64,000 bases of DNA from an uncultured Eubacteriales bacterium (GCA_900316205.1 ONBX01000007.1:35456-99455), one strand, 5' to 3'. Positions 52,738-62,396 are shown, counted from the first letter of the stretch. Numbers and translations: made by a program. The notes: generated from the letters alone by a model not told the origin.

Positions 52738-53781
52738 TCAATTCGCCATTTCCATCCAGCGTCTTTTTACGATAGTACCGTATTTCAGTTGACTGGCCGG
52801 GAGTTCCTCGCGGAGCAAATGCTTGATGCATAGATAGGGCAGATTGACGCCTGCAAGAGCAAAATACGGGATCCCCGCCGTGATCCTGGGATTACATTCC
52901 ATGATCAAAGGAGTTCCGTCCGCTCTCTCCCGAAGATCAAAGCCGATATTGCCATCCAGCCCCAGTTTCTCTGTAACAGCAGCACAAAGTTCCATCACCG
53001 CAGGAGCATCCACGATCTGCGCATCCAGCATGATGCTGTTTTCCATCCGAAGGCTCCTCCTGCAGCAGCCGACCAGGATTTTTCCATGGTCAGCAAGAAG
53101 ATCTACCGAGTATTCCGCACCGGGGAGATACTCCATAACCAGAAGCTCCGGAAAGCGCTCTCCTTCCTCAAGGATCTGAACAAGCTCTTCCAGGCGGATG
53201 ATACCGGCACTGGGCTTCTCGTGCAGGAACATTTCAAAACGGGATATGTGGGAATCCAAAACACGGAAACCTCTGCTTCCGCTGCTGTTGGTCGCCTTAA
53301 CGCACACACGTTTTTCCGGGTATCCAAGCTGTGCTGCCTTTTCGCAAAGCTCTTCCATACTGCGGACAGAATAATAGTCTGCACAGGGCAGGCCTTGCTC
53401 CTTTATAAAATCCAGGAGCTTTCGTTTGTCATTGGCAATGGCAAGCGCGGCAGGATCGGAAACTGAAACCTTGGTACCCACCGCAGCGAAGCGATCCCGG
53501 TTTTCTGCCAGAGCATTCAACTCCACCGACATGATGGGAAGGAGAATGTCGATCTTCTCTTTTTTGCAGATCTCAAGCAGCGCATCCACATAGCCCGGAT
53601 CATCTCCCCTGGGAACCGGGTACGCCTTATCGCACATCTGCAGGATCGTAGGATCATCACTCATGTCCGCTCCGACCAGACGGATCTCTCGCTCGCCGTT
53701 CTGCTTGATGCATGCCATCGTTCCCGGCATAAACACATTGCCCGCAGCAGTGATCAAAACATTACATGATTTCAGCTTCAT
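52738..53781 (-). CDS. ATP-grasp ligase
   Basis: 347 residues. An N-terminal Rossmann part (VLITAAGNVFMPG) of the carbamoyl-phosphate-synthase type is followed by the ATP-grasp fold with SVSDPAALAIANDK, CVKATNSSGSRGF, MEYLPGAEYSVDLL and IMECNPRITAG (Mg-binding Glu and Asn). Such enzymes join a carboxylate to an amine or thiol through an acyl phosphate. Directly behind a PLP decarboxylase gene, it resembles the aminoacyl-carrier ligase of butirosin (BtrJ) in context; this is inference. The start has no strong ribosome site and is probably coupled to the gene before it. Confidence 0.85.
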   Translation of the reverse strand: MKLKSCNVLITAAGNVFMPGTMACIKQNGEREIRLVGADMSDDPTILQMCDKAYPVPRGDDPGYVDALLEICKKEKIDILLPIMSVELNALAENRDRFAAVGTKVSVSDPAALAIANDKRKLLDFIKEQGLPCADYYSVRSMEELCEKAAQLGYPEKRVCVKATNSSGSRGFRVLDSHISRFEMFLHEKPSAGIIRLEELVQILEEGERFPELLVMEYLPGAEYSVDLLADHGKILVGCCRRSLRMENSIMLDAQIVDAPAVMELCAAVTEKLGLDGNIGFDLRERADGTPLIMECNPRITAGIPYFALAGVNLPYLCIKHLLREELPASQLKYGTIVKRRWMEMAN

Positions 53782-53789
53782 CGACACAC

Positions 53790-55004
53790 TCAAAAAATAT
53801 AGGTTTGGAGCAGATCCTCACCGGTCTCCGCTCTCTTGACCAACACATACTCATCGCTCTCCGTGTGAGCGATCATCGCACAGTTCGGTAGAATAAAAGG
53901 CGGCTTCAGCACGTTGGAATAGCCTCCCACATTGCCGAAGACCACATAATCCCCTACCGCAAGTTTCCCGGAAAAATCCTTATACACAACATCCTGCTCG
54001 AGGCAGGTATACCCAGTCAGATCAACGGCATCGAACTGATGCTGCGGATTGCCGCAGGGAACGACGCGGACAGGAAGCTGCTTCAGGGTACAGGTCTCCC
54101 CCAACATGTGGACGCCGGTATCCAGGACTGCGAAAGAATGGCCGCGGGCTGTCTTTATGGCCTGCACGCTGGAGATGCAGTCCACAAAGCGGCTTACCAA
54201 GGTCGTCCCGGGTTCGGTGATCAGCCAGGGGGCATCTTTCCCAGGATAGTGCTCCGCCATAAGCGCCGCGGTAACACCGGCATAATCCTCATAGCTCGGA
54301 GCATGATCAAATTGCGCCGCAAACGCAGGATCCATACTGCCGAACATTCCGCTCCCAAGGTCAATGTAAGCAGGCGCTTTATCAAAAAAGCGGTCTGCCA
54401 GCACAAGCATCGTTTCCATCCTGCGCTGCCAGGCTGCCTTGCTTCGACAGCGGCTGATGTGACAATGGAGTCCGGATACATTCAGATTCGGCACCGCAGA
54501 AACCATCTGAAAAGCCTGTGAAAGCTCTTCCTCGTCCATACCAAAACGAGAGACAAAGCCCTGACCCACATCAATGTTCACACGGAGCCCGATTCGGAAT
54601 TGCCGCTCCTCACGCATTTTTGCGAGATCGCAGAGCCGCGCCAGCTCATCCAGGCTGTCTGCATGGACCATGGCGCCGTTGAGGAAAGCCCGGTCCCCCG
54701 CAGCTCCCTTGCAGGGGCCATTGAAGATGATCTCTTCGTCCGGGAACCCGATCCTCTTCGCCAGATCGTATTCCATGCCGGAAACGACCTCGGCGTATGC
54801 CCCGATCTTTCTGACGGTCTTGCAGATATAAGGCGCGTAATTGGTCTTAAAGGAATAAGCGATCCGATACTTCTCATAATAAGTCCGCATCGCGCCTTCC
54901 AGGCTGCGGGCATTGTTCAGGAAAGCTGTTTCTTCAAACACATATACGGGGCAGCCGAAACGGCCGGTCAGCGCATCAAGGCTCTCCTTTGTATAGCACA
55001 TCAC
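53790..55004 (-). CDS. PLP-dependent fold-III decarboxylase (DapDC/ODC-like)
   Basis: 404 residues. The pyridoxal-phosphate lysine is in RIAYSFKTNYAP (the FAVKAN-like site), with SGLHCHIS, DLGSGMFG and EPGT motifs. It lacks the exact lysA signature, so the substrate is not fixed: a free basic amino acid, or a carrier-bound amino acid as for BtrK. It overlaps the PIG-L gene by four bases and is followed by an ATP-grasp gene. Confidence 0.85.
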   Translation of the reverse strand: MMCYTKESLDALTGRFGCPVYVFEETAFLNNARSLEGAMRTYYEKYRIAYSFKTNYAPYICKTVRKIGAYAEVVSGMEYDLAKRIGFPDEEIIFNGPCKGAAGDRAFLNGAMVHADSLDELARLCDLAKMREERQFRIGLRVNIDVGQGFVSRFGMDEEELSQAFQMVSAVPNLNVSGLHCHISRCRSKAAWQRRMETMLVLADRFFDKAPAYIDLGSGMFGSMDPAFAAQFDHAPSYEDYAGVTAALMAEHYPGKDAPWLITEPGTTLVSRFVDCISSVQAIKTARGHSFAVLDTGVHMLGETCTLKQLPVRVVPCGNPQHQFDAVDLTGYTCLEQDVVYKDFSGKLAVGDYVVFGNVGGYSNVLKPPFILPNCAMIAHTESDEYVLVKRAETGEDLLQTYIF

Positions 55005-55663
55005 AGCCCGGTCCCTTCATCGAAATTCATTTCCAGACGGAGGATCTCAAAGGCCTCCGCATACTTTTTCCCGATCTCGTAGCCGCGGAAACCGCAGCGG
55101 CAGCGGACGCCCTCGATCCAATCCTCCGCACCGAACTTGTTATACTCGCTGGTATGGCATTTCAGAGAAGCGATTTTCTTGTCCAAGGTCTTACTGATAT
55201 CCACATACAGCGTTGGTTTAAACGAGACATAGGAGCGGCCGGAAGGCGTAATAGGCTCATAAAAGAATACGGTATTCTTTCTTCGGGCGGCAGCAATACT
55301 GGCCTTGGAAACGCCTTCATGGGCCTGATGCGTATCAAAAGGATGGTGGGTAAAGACCACATCCGGATCATAGTCTGCCATACGCAGGTCGATCGCAGTG
55401 ACCACGTCGGATTGGAACGGAATATCCTTTGTAGGGAAATCCAGGATCTCAATATTTCGGATCCCCAGCGTGTGGAGCGCATTCAAGCCTTCCTTCACAG
55501 CGATTTCATCCGAACGCTGAACCGCTCCCTCTTTGTTGGTATAGCCGGATTTGCTCATGATGAGCACCTTGACATCGTGTCCTGCTTCTATCGCTTTTGC
55601 AAGTGTTCCGCCGCATGCGATCTCAATATCGTCCAAATGTGCGCCAATGGCCAGAATTCTCAT
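55001..55663 (-). CDS. PIG-L family deacetylase
   Basis: 220 residues. GAHLDDIEIACGG carries the zinc ligands (H9, D12 region) of the AHPDDxE motif with Leu in place of Pro, and THHPFDTHQAH the third ligand. PIG-L enzymes remove N-acetyl groups from GlcNAc-type sugars or small molecules such as bacillithiol precursors. The ATG at 55663 has AGGAG upstream. It overlaps the PLP decarboxylase gene by four bases. Confidence 0.9.
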   Translation of the reverse strand: MRILAIGAHLDDIEIACGGTLAKAIEAGHDVKVLIMSKSGYTNKEGAVQRSDEIAVKEGLNALHTLGIRNIEILDFPTKDIPFQSDVVTAIDLRMADYDPDVVFTHHPFDTHQAHEGVSKASIAAARRKNTVFFYEPITPSGRSYVSFKPTLYVDISKTLDKKIASLKCHTSEYNKFGAEDWIEGVRCRCGFRGYEIGKKYAEAFEILRLEMNFDEGTGL

Positions 55664-55818
55664 GAACTGCAATTCTCCTGTATTCCTTCATCCGTCCTGC
55701 AGTCTGGTTACTTTTGAACAGGGCAGATTCGCAATAAAGATTCATCTTTGATAGAAATATAAACCGTAAGCGAGCCCAACTGCCCGCCGCTATCGTCATG
55801 CCGGATTGATTCCGCAGA

Positions 55819-57357
55819 TCATTCGCCGACTTCCGCCTGTTCGGGATTTCCGGACTGATCTGCCTCCTTCCTGGCCTTTGCAGCTGCCTTTTTTGCGGAA
55901 GAAGCCTTCTTCTCCGATGTATAAGACTTGGAGCTGTATCCGTAGCTGCCATAGCCGTACTTGCCATAGCCGTACTTACCATAGCCGTAATAACCGTAGC
56001 GTCCTCCGCGAGTGCGTCCGCCGTTCAGGATGCAGCCAACGATCGGGGCGCCGGCAGTGGTGAGTTCCTCAACGCCTTCAAAGATGTAGCGCCGGCGGGC
56101 AAAGTCGCTCATGATCACATAAGTCACAGCGTCAACATGCCGAACCAGCATCATGGCGTCCACCAGCATAGCGGAAGGCGGCGTATCCAGGATCACCACA
56201 TCCGCCATGGAGCGCAGCGTATCAATGACGTTCTTCATATTCTCGCTGCTGAGGATCTCCACCAGTCTGGGTTCCCGTTCGCCGCCGGGAAGCAGGGTAA
56301 GTCCGATGGGATTGCCGTGATCGGTAACCGGCACAAGAGACTCCTCCAGCTTACTCTTGCCGCGAAGGATAGAAACCAGGCCGGGATACTTGTCTTTCAG
56401 CTCGAAGATCTGGCTGACAGTGGGATTACGCAGGTCGCAGTCCACCAGGACCACGCGCTTGCCCTTGCGGGCCATGGCGATCGCCAGATTCGCAGCAACA
56501 GTGGACTTGCCCTCGCCGGAGATAGAACTTGTCACCATGAGGACCTGCTTGCCCTCCATCTGGCGTTCCAGACGGGTACGGATCAGGCGCATCGCCTCAA
56601 CATAGTCAGAGTTTTCCCCATCGTTGAGGATATTGATCTCTGTGCGGGCGGAGTTGCGGCGCTGCTTCTTCTGATAAAACGGCAGTGTGCCGAGGCAGGG
56701 GATGTTGAGCAGGGCGCGGAGCTCAGACTCACTGCGTATGGTGCGGAAGCTGACCACATTCAGAACGACCAGCAAAATACCCAGCGCAAAGCCGATGGCA
56801 GCCCCGCGCTTGATGGAGCCGCGAATGACAGACTGTCTGCCGCTGTCGGTAGGCACACCGCTCTCGTCGATCACAGTCAGTTCGGTCTGTCCAACGACGA
56901 ACTGAGCGACCTCCGGGTAGTTATTCAGCACGGACTGCAGGATATCATAAGCATACTGTGCATCCCAGGAGCTTACGGTAATGGTCAGCAGATTCGTTCC
57001 CTTGATGCTGCTTACGGTAATGGTGCCGGGCACACTGTTGGTCCCCAGATCCTCAGCGATCACGTCGGAAAGCGCACCGCTGGTCAGGATATAGGGGAAA
57101 ATAAGGCCCATCTGTTCTGCCGTGTTTTTATTCGCATAGGTTCCGCCGTTTACGATCTCCACAGACACGGTCGCCTCAGCCACATAGGTAGGGCTGTAGG
57201 AAACGGTCGTGCGGTAATAAAACAGCGCAGCTACCACCACTGTCAGCACCACAACCAGGATCCACATGCGCTTCAGGCGATGGAAAAAGTCGTTTACAAA
57301 AGAGATAACATCAATTTTTTCGGACTCGGCCGATTTATTCGCTATCTTTTCATTCAT
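55819..57357 (-). CDS. Tyrosine-protein kinase with Wzz domain (CpsC-CpsD fusion), copy 2
   Basis: 512 residues. A Wzz-type chain-length domain with two membrane helices (31-47, 185-203) precedes a BY-kinase domain with Walker A SSISGEGKST (276-286), Walker A' VLVDCDLRNP and Walker B VVILDTPP. Near the C terminus, YGYYGYGKYGYGK is part of a tyrosine-rich tail, followed by a Lys/Ala-rich end. Such proteins set polysaccharide chain length by autophosphorylation of the tail. It lies nine bases after the first kinase gene, and the two proteins differ in sequence. Confidence 0.92.
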   Translation of the reverse strand: MNEKIANKSAESEKIDVISFVNDFFHRLKRMWILVVVLTVVVAALFYYRTTVSYSPTYVAEATVSVEIVNGGTYANKNTAEQMGLIFPYILTSGALSDVIAEDLGTNSVPGTITVSSIKGTNLLTITVSSWDAQYAYDILQSVLNNYPEVAQFVVGQTELTVIDESGVPTDSGRQSVIRGSIKRGAAIGFALGILLVVLNVVSFRTIRSESELRALLNIPCLGTLPFYQKKQRRNSARTEINILNDGENSDYVEAMRLIRTRLERQMEGKQVLMVTSSISGEGKSTVAANLAIAMARKGKRVVLVDCDLRNPTVSQIFELKDKYPGLVSILRGKSKLEESLVPVTDHGNPIGLTLLPGGEREPRLVEILSSENMKNVIDTLRSMADVVILDTPPSAMLVDAMMLVRHVDAVTYVIMSDFARRRYIFEGVEELTTAGAPIVGCILNGGRTRGGRYGYYGYGKYGYGKYGYGSYGYSSKSYTSEKKASSAKKAAAKARKEADQSGNPEQAEVGE

Positions 57358-57366
57358 GGCCGCACC

Positions 57367-58848
57367 TCACTGTTCCGCCTTTTCATAATGGCCATACTGC
57401 CCATAGCGGCCATACTTCCCGTAGCGGCCGTAGTGACCGTAACGGCCATAGCCGCCGTAGCCGCCGATGGTTCTGCGGGCGCCGGGCAGGGACTGAACCT
57501 GGCTCAGAACACAGCCTGCAAAATGCGCATGACAGTCACGCAGCGAGTCAATGGCGTCGTTCAGATCCTGAGCCAGGACCGTGTCATACTTGACGACAAG
57601 GATGCTCATGTCGGAAAGATCCGCCAGGACCTCCGCGTCAGCCATCAGGGACATGGGGGGCGAGTCTATGACAATGAAATCGTAATGCTCACGAACCAGA
57701 GCGATCAGACGGCTCATATAGTCGGAGGAAACGATATCCGTGGAGTTGGTGTAGTTACGCTTATTGAGCAGCAGATCCAAGCCCCGCTCCTCATCGTGAA
57801 CCATGGCGTCGGCAAGATTGGCCTGACCCATCAGAACAGAGCCAAGGCTGGCTTTCAGCTTGTCGTTGGGTTTCAGGAACATGGTATTCAGCGTAGGGCG
57901 GCGCATATCGCCGTCGATCAGAAGGACCGAATAGCCCTGCTGCACGAGAGTCAAGGCAAGGTTTGCACAGGTGGTGGACTTACCCTCATGCTCCTGCACA
58001 CTGGTGACCAGGATGACCTTGGCGTGGATCTTATGGGCCTGGGAAGAAACATGGGCGGCGATCTTCTTGAATCGCTCCACAAACTCGAATTTGGCCGACA
58101 GGTCCGTGACCAGCAGCTTTCTCTTTTTTCGTCCGACCCATTCCTTGATGGAACGATATTCGTTCTCCTGATGGATCATACCGAGAGACTTTGCATCCAG
58201 CTGGTTTTCCAGGTCCTTTTCGCTCTTGACCGTCTCTTTCCGGTAAGAGAGGTACATGAATACCAAAATCAGTGCAGTCATGCTGAGGACGAAGGCACGC
58301 CTTGTCTGAGACGCGGCGGAGAACGAGGTATCCGCTCTGGTGGGAACCGTCGGATCCTGCAGAATTTCCATGACCATATCCGCAGAAACGAACTGTGTCA
58401 GGGTATTCATGTTGTACATGATGGAGCGGATGGTGCGGTAGGTATTCTCCGGGGTATCCGCCGTCACGCGAAGCGTCATCAGGTTGGTACCATTGATTAC
58501 CTTCGCACTGGCCGTGGCGCGGAAGGTATCCGTTCCCAGATCCTCACAGACCTTTTTCTTCAGCAGGTTGCTGTTGAGGATATTGGAAAAGCTGTTGGCC
58601 ATGGTGGAGGCCGCGGAAAGATTGCTGTAGGTATAATTGCTGGCGGTCTTGGAGGTGACCACGAAGGTCGCGGTGGTGGAATAGGTGTTGCGGAAATCGG
58701 CGCGAACGGTCATGTTCACGATCATGGCAACGGCGATGGCGCCGAGGAGGATCGCCCACAGGTTGCGAAGCACGTCCCGCAGGATGCTGAAAAGATCCAG
58801 CCGCTCCAGCAGGGAGGCGAATTGATAATCCTGTTTATATTCGTTCAT
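57367..58848 (-). CDS. Tyrosine-protein kinase with Wzz domain, copy 1
   Basis: 493 residues with the same layout as its neighbour: membrane helices at about 30-46 and 185-200, kinase domain with VTSVQEHEGKSTT (281-293), VLLIDGDMRRP and FIVIDSPP. The Walker A region reads HEGKST where most BY-kinases have GEGKST. The tail GYGGYGRYGHYGRYGKYG is a regular Tyr-Gly repeat with Arg and Lys, more ordered than that of copy 2. It overlaps the Ig-like gene by four bases. Confidence 0.92.
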   Translation of the reverse strand: MNEYKQDYQFASLLERLDLFSILRDVLRNLWAILLGAIAVAMIVNMTVRADFRNTYSTTATFVVTSKTASNYTYSNLSAASTMANSFSNILNSNLLKKKVCEDLGTDTFRATASAKVINGTNLMTLRVTADTPENTYRTIRSIMYNMNTLTQFVSADMVMEILQDPTVPTRADTSFSAASQTRRAFVLSMTALILVFMYLSYRKETVKSEKDLENQLDAKSLGMIHQENEYRSIKEWVGRKKRKLLVTDLSAKFEFVERFKKIAAHVSSQAHKIHAKVILVTSVQEHEGKSTTCANLALTLVQQGYSVLLIDGDMRRPTLNTMFLKPNDKLKASLGSVLMGQANLADAMVHDEERGLDLLLNKRNYTNSTDIVSSDYMSRLIALVREHYDFIVIDSPPMSLMADAEVLADLSDMSILVVKYDTVLAQDLNDAIDSLRDCHAHFAGCVLSQVQSLPGARRTIGGYGGYGRYGHYGRYGKYGRYGQYGHYEKAEQ

Positions 58849-59735
58849 GCTTCATCCTCCACCACAACGAACAGGGATGCCGTGCCGTAATCGGTGCGAT
58901 AGGTGCCGCCGTCGGCCATTGGCGTTCCGCGGGTAAGCTTGTAGGTCACCGTATAGACGCCGGGTGTCTTATAATTGACCTTGCTGTCGTCGATCGAAAT
59001 ATCTTCGTCCGGATTAAAGCCCAGATCAGAGAACTTCCGGGTATTGCCGGCGGTCCAGATTCCCTCCAGATAGCTGCGGTAATTCGGTTTTTCCCCGGTC
59101 TTGATGTAGATGATGTAATCGCTCAGTGCCGGGGAAGCCTTGGAATAAGACTCAAAATCTTCGTAAGTCGCCACAAGGACGAGGGAAGAACTATCGCCTG
59201 CGCTGTTGGTCACCAGGAAATGGATGGACTGCTTGCTGGCGGATTCACTGGCTGTCTCCGTATCGCCCATGGTGATCTTGATCTGGGAACTCAGATTTCC
59301 GTCCAGGCAGTCTGTCGCGCGCATATGGCGCAGATAATCGTAGCTGGAGTTTCCGGCGACGAAGCGAAGAGGTTCACTGAGCACAAATCTGGGAGAATGA
59401 TAGTCGGTATAGACGAGCTTTCTCACATAAGTACCGACGTTGTTGCTCTTGTCGAAAGCAGCGTAACTGACATTGCGGGTGGCTTTGGCGATAAACTTGG
59501 ACTTGGAAACAACCACGATACTGTCCGTCACGTCTCCGTCCAGGTTGTCCTGAGCGCTCATACCCTGGAGTAAGGCCTCGTCGGAGTCATTGACGCTCAG
59601 GCTCATCTGCTCGCTTCCGGCAGTGATCTCAGGCGCCACATAGTCTGAGGTGACATACTCCCGGATGCTGTTGAACATGAAAACAGCAAAAACGACCAGG
59701 AAAAACACGAGCAGCAGCAGTCTCAATCTTCTCAC
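58845..59735 (-). CDS. Membrane-anchored Ig-like (DUF5011-type) protein
   Basis: 296 residues. A single N-terminal helix (about 4-22) is followed by extracellular beta domains with APEITAGSE, SAQDNLDGDVTDS, RATDCLDGNLSSQ and GVYTVTYKLTRG, the D-x-DGD-type loops of DUF5011/HYR-like folds. It is probably an exported scaffold or polymerase partner acting with the kinases. It has no catalytic motif. It lies 12 bases downstream of cpsB. Confidence 0.8.
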   Translation of the reverse strand: MRRLRLLLLVFFLVVFAVFMFNSIREYVTSDYVAPEITAGSEQMSLSVNDSDEALLQGMSAQDNLDGDVTDSIVVVSKSKFIAKATRNVSYAAFDKSNNVGTYVRKLVYTDYHSPRFVLSEPLRFVAGNSSYDYLRHMRATDCLDGNLSSQIKITMGDTETASESASKQSIHFLVTNSAGDSSSLVLVATYEDFESYSKASPALSDYIIYIKTGEKPNYRSYLEGIWTAGNTRKFSDLGFNPDEDISIDDSKVNYKTPGVYTVTYKLTRGTPMADGGTYRTDYGTASLFVVVEDEA

Positions 59736-59747
59736 GGAAAGGTCCTC

Positions 59748-60494
59748 CTAAAAAGGAATAGGTTCGTATCCCAGCAGCTCCCGGCCGCCCAGGATACGCG
59801 CGGGGTTTTCTTCAAGCAGGAGGCGGCAGTAATCCGCCCCGAAACGTTCCATTAGATAGTCCCGGATCTCAGCCATGTGGGTGCTCCGCTGACGGGGACT
59901 GTGAGCGTCGCTGGCAACGCAGGCAGCCAGGCCGTGCTGAAGCAGCAGCAGGGCTGTGCGCCGCGGATCCGGGCCGAATCGGCCCAGGATACTGCCCTTG
60001 TTAAGCTGGAGCGGGTAGCCCTCTATGCACCAGTCAAAGGCAAAGTCAGGATCCTCCTGAATACAATAATACCGCTCGGGATGGGCAATGACAGGCTGAT
60101 AACCAAAATCCCGGCATTGCCGAAGGATCTTGCTGCAAAAGCCCGGGTCTTCATCGAAGGCGAATTCCATCAGAAAATACCGGGTGCCGTTCAGGGTCCA
60201 GACCTGCTTTCTGCGCAGCAGATCGGGCAGCTCCGGCGTTGCATAGACTTCCATGCCCCGACAGATCTGCAGCGGGATGCCGGCCCTTTCTCTCGCCCGG
60301 TCCAGGCGCTCAAACAGGGATCGGATCTCATCGCTGACATAGTTTTCGAATTCCCCGGGGATGTTGCAGTGGGGCGTGGCGACGATGGTGTCGACGCCGC
60401 TTTCCGCCGCCATGGCCAGCAGCTCCAAAGACTCCTCCATGGACTGGGAGCCGTCGTCCACCCCGGGAAGGATATGAGAATGGATATCGATCAT
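59748..60494 (-). CDS. CpsB/YwqE-type tyrosine-protein phosphatase (PHP fold)
   Basis: 248 residues. IDIHSHILPGVDDG gives the first metal site of the PHP fold; ATPHCN, GMEVYATP, IAHPERYY and SDAHS supply the others. CpsB-type phosphatases reset the BY-kinase, and it is the first of the kinase genes here, as in streptococcal capsule loci. It lies 12 bases after the ABC exporter gene. Confidence 0.92.
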   Translation of the reverse strand: MIDIHSHILPGVDDGSQSMEESLELLAMAAESGVDTIVATPHCNIPGEFENYVSDEIRSLFERLDRARERAGIPLQICRGMEVYATPELPDLLRRKQVWTLNGTRYFLMEFAFDEDPGFCSKILRQCRDFGYQPVIAHPERYYCIQEDPDFAFDWCIEGYPLQLNKGSILGRFGPDPRRTALLLLQHGLAACVASDAHSPRQRSTHMAEIRDYLMERFGADYCRLLLEENPARILGGRELLGYEPIPF

Positions 60495-60506
60495 GCAAAA
60501 CCTCTG

Positions 60507-62291
60507 TCAGAAATCCATGGCCAGGCGGCTGGATTCCTCCTCGCTGAGTTCGGTGACCCTGGTGTCCACCACCCGATACACCCGCTGGCACATATTGAGC
60601 ACCGTGGGCCGGTGGGTGGTGACAATGCAGGTCTTGTTGGGATGCCGCTGAATGATATTGCGCAGCACCTGGCGCTCCGTCGCCACATCAAGGGCAGAGG
60701 TAGCTTCATCTAACAAAAGGACAGGCGCGTCTCGGAGGATGGCGCGGGCGATGGCCACGCGCTGGGCCTGGCCTTCAGAAAGACCGCGGCCTCTCTCCCC
60801 CACCGAGCTGTTGATCCCCTCCGGCATTTTGGAGACAAAATCCCAGGCGCAGGCGGTTTTCAGCGCCTCGATCAGCTCCTCATCGGTGGCGTCCTCCCGG
60901 ACAAGGCGCAGGTTCTCCGCCACCGTCCCGGAGAGGACGGCGTTGCCCTGGGGCACATAGGAGAACAGTCCCCGGCTGTCGGCATTCATCTCCACTTCGG
61001 TGCCGTCGGAGGCGCGAAGGAAGGCGGTGCCGGCGTCGGGATGGATCAGTCCAAGGATCAGGCGGATCATGGTGGTCTTCCCCTCGCCGGAGGGCCCCAC
61101 CAAGGCAACGATCTCGCCGGGGGACGCGCGGAAGAAAGAGCTGGTAATGACCCGTTTTTCCTCCACATAGGAAAAGTCGACCCCGTCCATGCGGACCTCC
61201 AGACCGTCTTCCGCCAAGGGAACCAGATCCTGAGATTCGGGAATATGCTGCTCTCTGGGGAGCTCGATGAGTTCCCGGATACGGTGAGCGGAGACGGAGC
61301 TGGAAAGGAACGACGGAATGATGCTGATCACATTGTTGAAGGCGCTGGAAAGACGGCTGCGCTGCTGCAGGAACAGGGTCATGGTGCCGTAGGTGATCTG
61401 ATGGCCCCAGAGGAGGAACAGCGAATAGCCGAAGGCTGCATACTGAACCGCCATGCCAAGCAAAGAAAGCAGCACGTTTGTCTTGATGGTGAACATGTTA
61501 TAGTCCAGGCTGATCTCGCGGAGCTTGTGTTGCCACTCACGCAGCTTGCGGCCGTAGCTCTTCATCACGCCGAAGGACTTGATGGTATCAAAATGATAGA
61601 AGGTCTCCACCTCAAAGCCCATCATTTTGCTGCCGGTCTCCTTGACCTTGCGGGAGTATTCCCGCTGCTTGCGGATCAGGACCTTGGACATGAGCAGCAT
61701 GACAGGGGCGCTGGCAAAGGCGATGAGGGACATGACCTTGTTATAGTGCCAGATCACGGCAAAGGTCACGATAAAATTATAGACTGCGATGATAATGGAC
61801 GGCAGCCAGCTGATGGCGTTTTTGCTGACGGTGCTCACATCGCTGTTGAAGCGGTTGAGCAGATCGCCGCTGGAATAGGCGCCGATGGCCTTCCAGTCCA
61901 CATCGATGATCTGATCGAAGATATCCGCCTGGATATCGTTGTTGATGGCAATGCTGAGTTTCGTGGAAATACGGGAGATGACGCTGCCGAAGACAAGATT
62001 GAACAAAGCGCTGCCCAGCATAATGACGATCATCAGGGCAAGCTTGGAGGTCTGATACCCGGTGATAATATCGATGACATACTTGCCGGCGATGCTGGAG
62101 ACGATGCCAAAGCTGGTGCTGAAAACGCCAAGGAGCGTATAAAACAGGATAGCGATCTTATAGCGCCGGCTGTAGGTAAAGATCCAGCGCCAATCGTCCA
62201 GGATCTCGCCGAAGGTCCCTTCCTGCCAGCGTTGTCTCAGGGCGTGGAGAGAAGCAAAGAACGCCCGTTTATCCTCTTTTGGCTGGTCCAT
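60507..62291 (-). CDS. ABC transporter, fused permease and ATPase
   Basis: 594 residues. The membrane domain (about 55-330) has six helices, and the ATPase domain has GPSGEGKTT, LSEGQAQRVAIARA and LLLDEATSALD. It is a half-transporter of the MsbA/peptide-exporter kind with no peptidase domain. The ATG at 62291 follows AAGGGGAG. Upstream lie a frameshifted nucleotidyltransferase and a PqqD-like gene, so it may export a peptide or lipid rather than the polysaccharide. Confidence 0.88.
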   Translation of the reverse strand: MDQPKEDKRAFFASLHALRQRWQEGTFGEILDDWRWIFTYSRRYKIAILFYTLLGVFSTSFGIVSSIAGKYVIDIITGYQTSKLALMIVIMLGSALFNLVFGSVISRISTKLSIAINNDIQADIFDQIIDVDWKAIGAYSSGDLLNRFNSDVSTVSKNAISWLPSIIIAVYNFIVTFAVIWHYNKVMSLIAFASAPVMLLMSKVLIRKQREYSRKVKETGSKMMGFEVETFYHFDTIKSFGVMKSYGRKLREWQHKLREISLDYNMFTIKTNVLLSLLGMAVQYAAFGYSLFLLWGHQITYGTMTLFLQQRSRLSSAFNNVISIIPSFLSSSVSAHRIRELIELPREQHIPESQDLVPLAEDGLEVRMDGVDFSYVEEKRVITSSFFRASPGEIVALVGPSGEGKTTMIRLILGLIHPDAGTAFLRASDGTEVEMNADSRGLFSYVPQGNAVLSGTVAENLRLVREDATDEELIEALKTACAWDFVSKMPEGINSSVGERGRGLSEGQAQRVAIARAILRDAPVLLLDEATSALDVATERQVLRNIIQRHPNKTCIVTTHRPTVLNMCQRVYRVVDTRVTELSEEESSRLAMDF

Positions 62292-62396
62292 GTCTTCTCC
62301 CCTTCCGCGCATAAGCCGTACCTTCTATAGATTATAGCATTATACTTCAGAAAGCACAAGGATTTTTCCGGATTAAAAAATGATAATACCAGAAAA

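Noticed and set aside
56137-58890. A 917-codon open frame on the plus strand
   Set aside because: It is antisense to the two tyrosine kinases and their junction, with no start signal; a shadow of the GC-rich coding strand.
31111-62291. A hidden acyl carrier protein gene to serve the FkbH-like enzymes
   Set aside because: I looked for a 70-90 residue frame with a DSL phosphopantetheine motif in the gaps of the cluster and found none; the carrier, if any, is outside.
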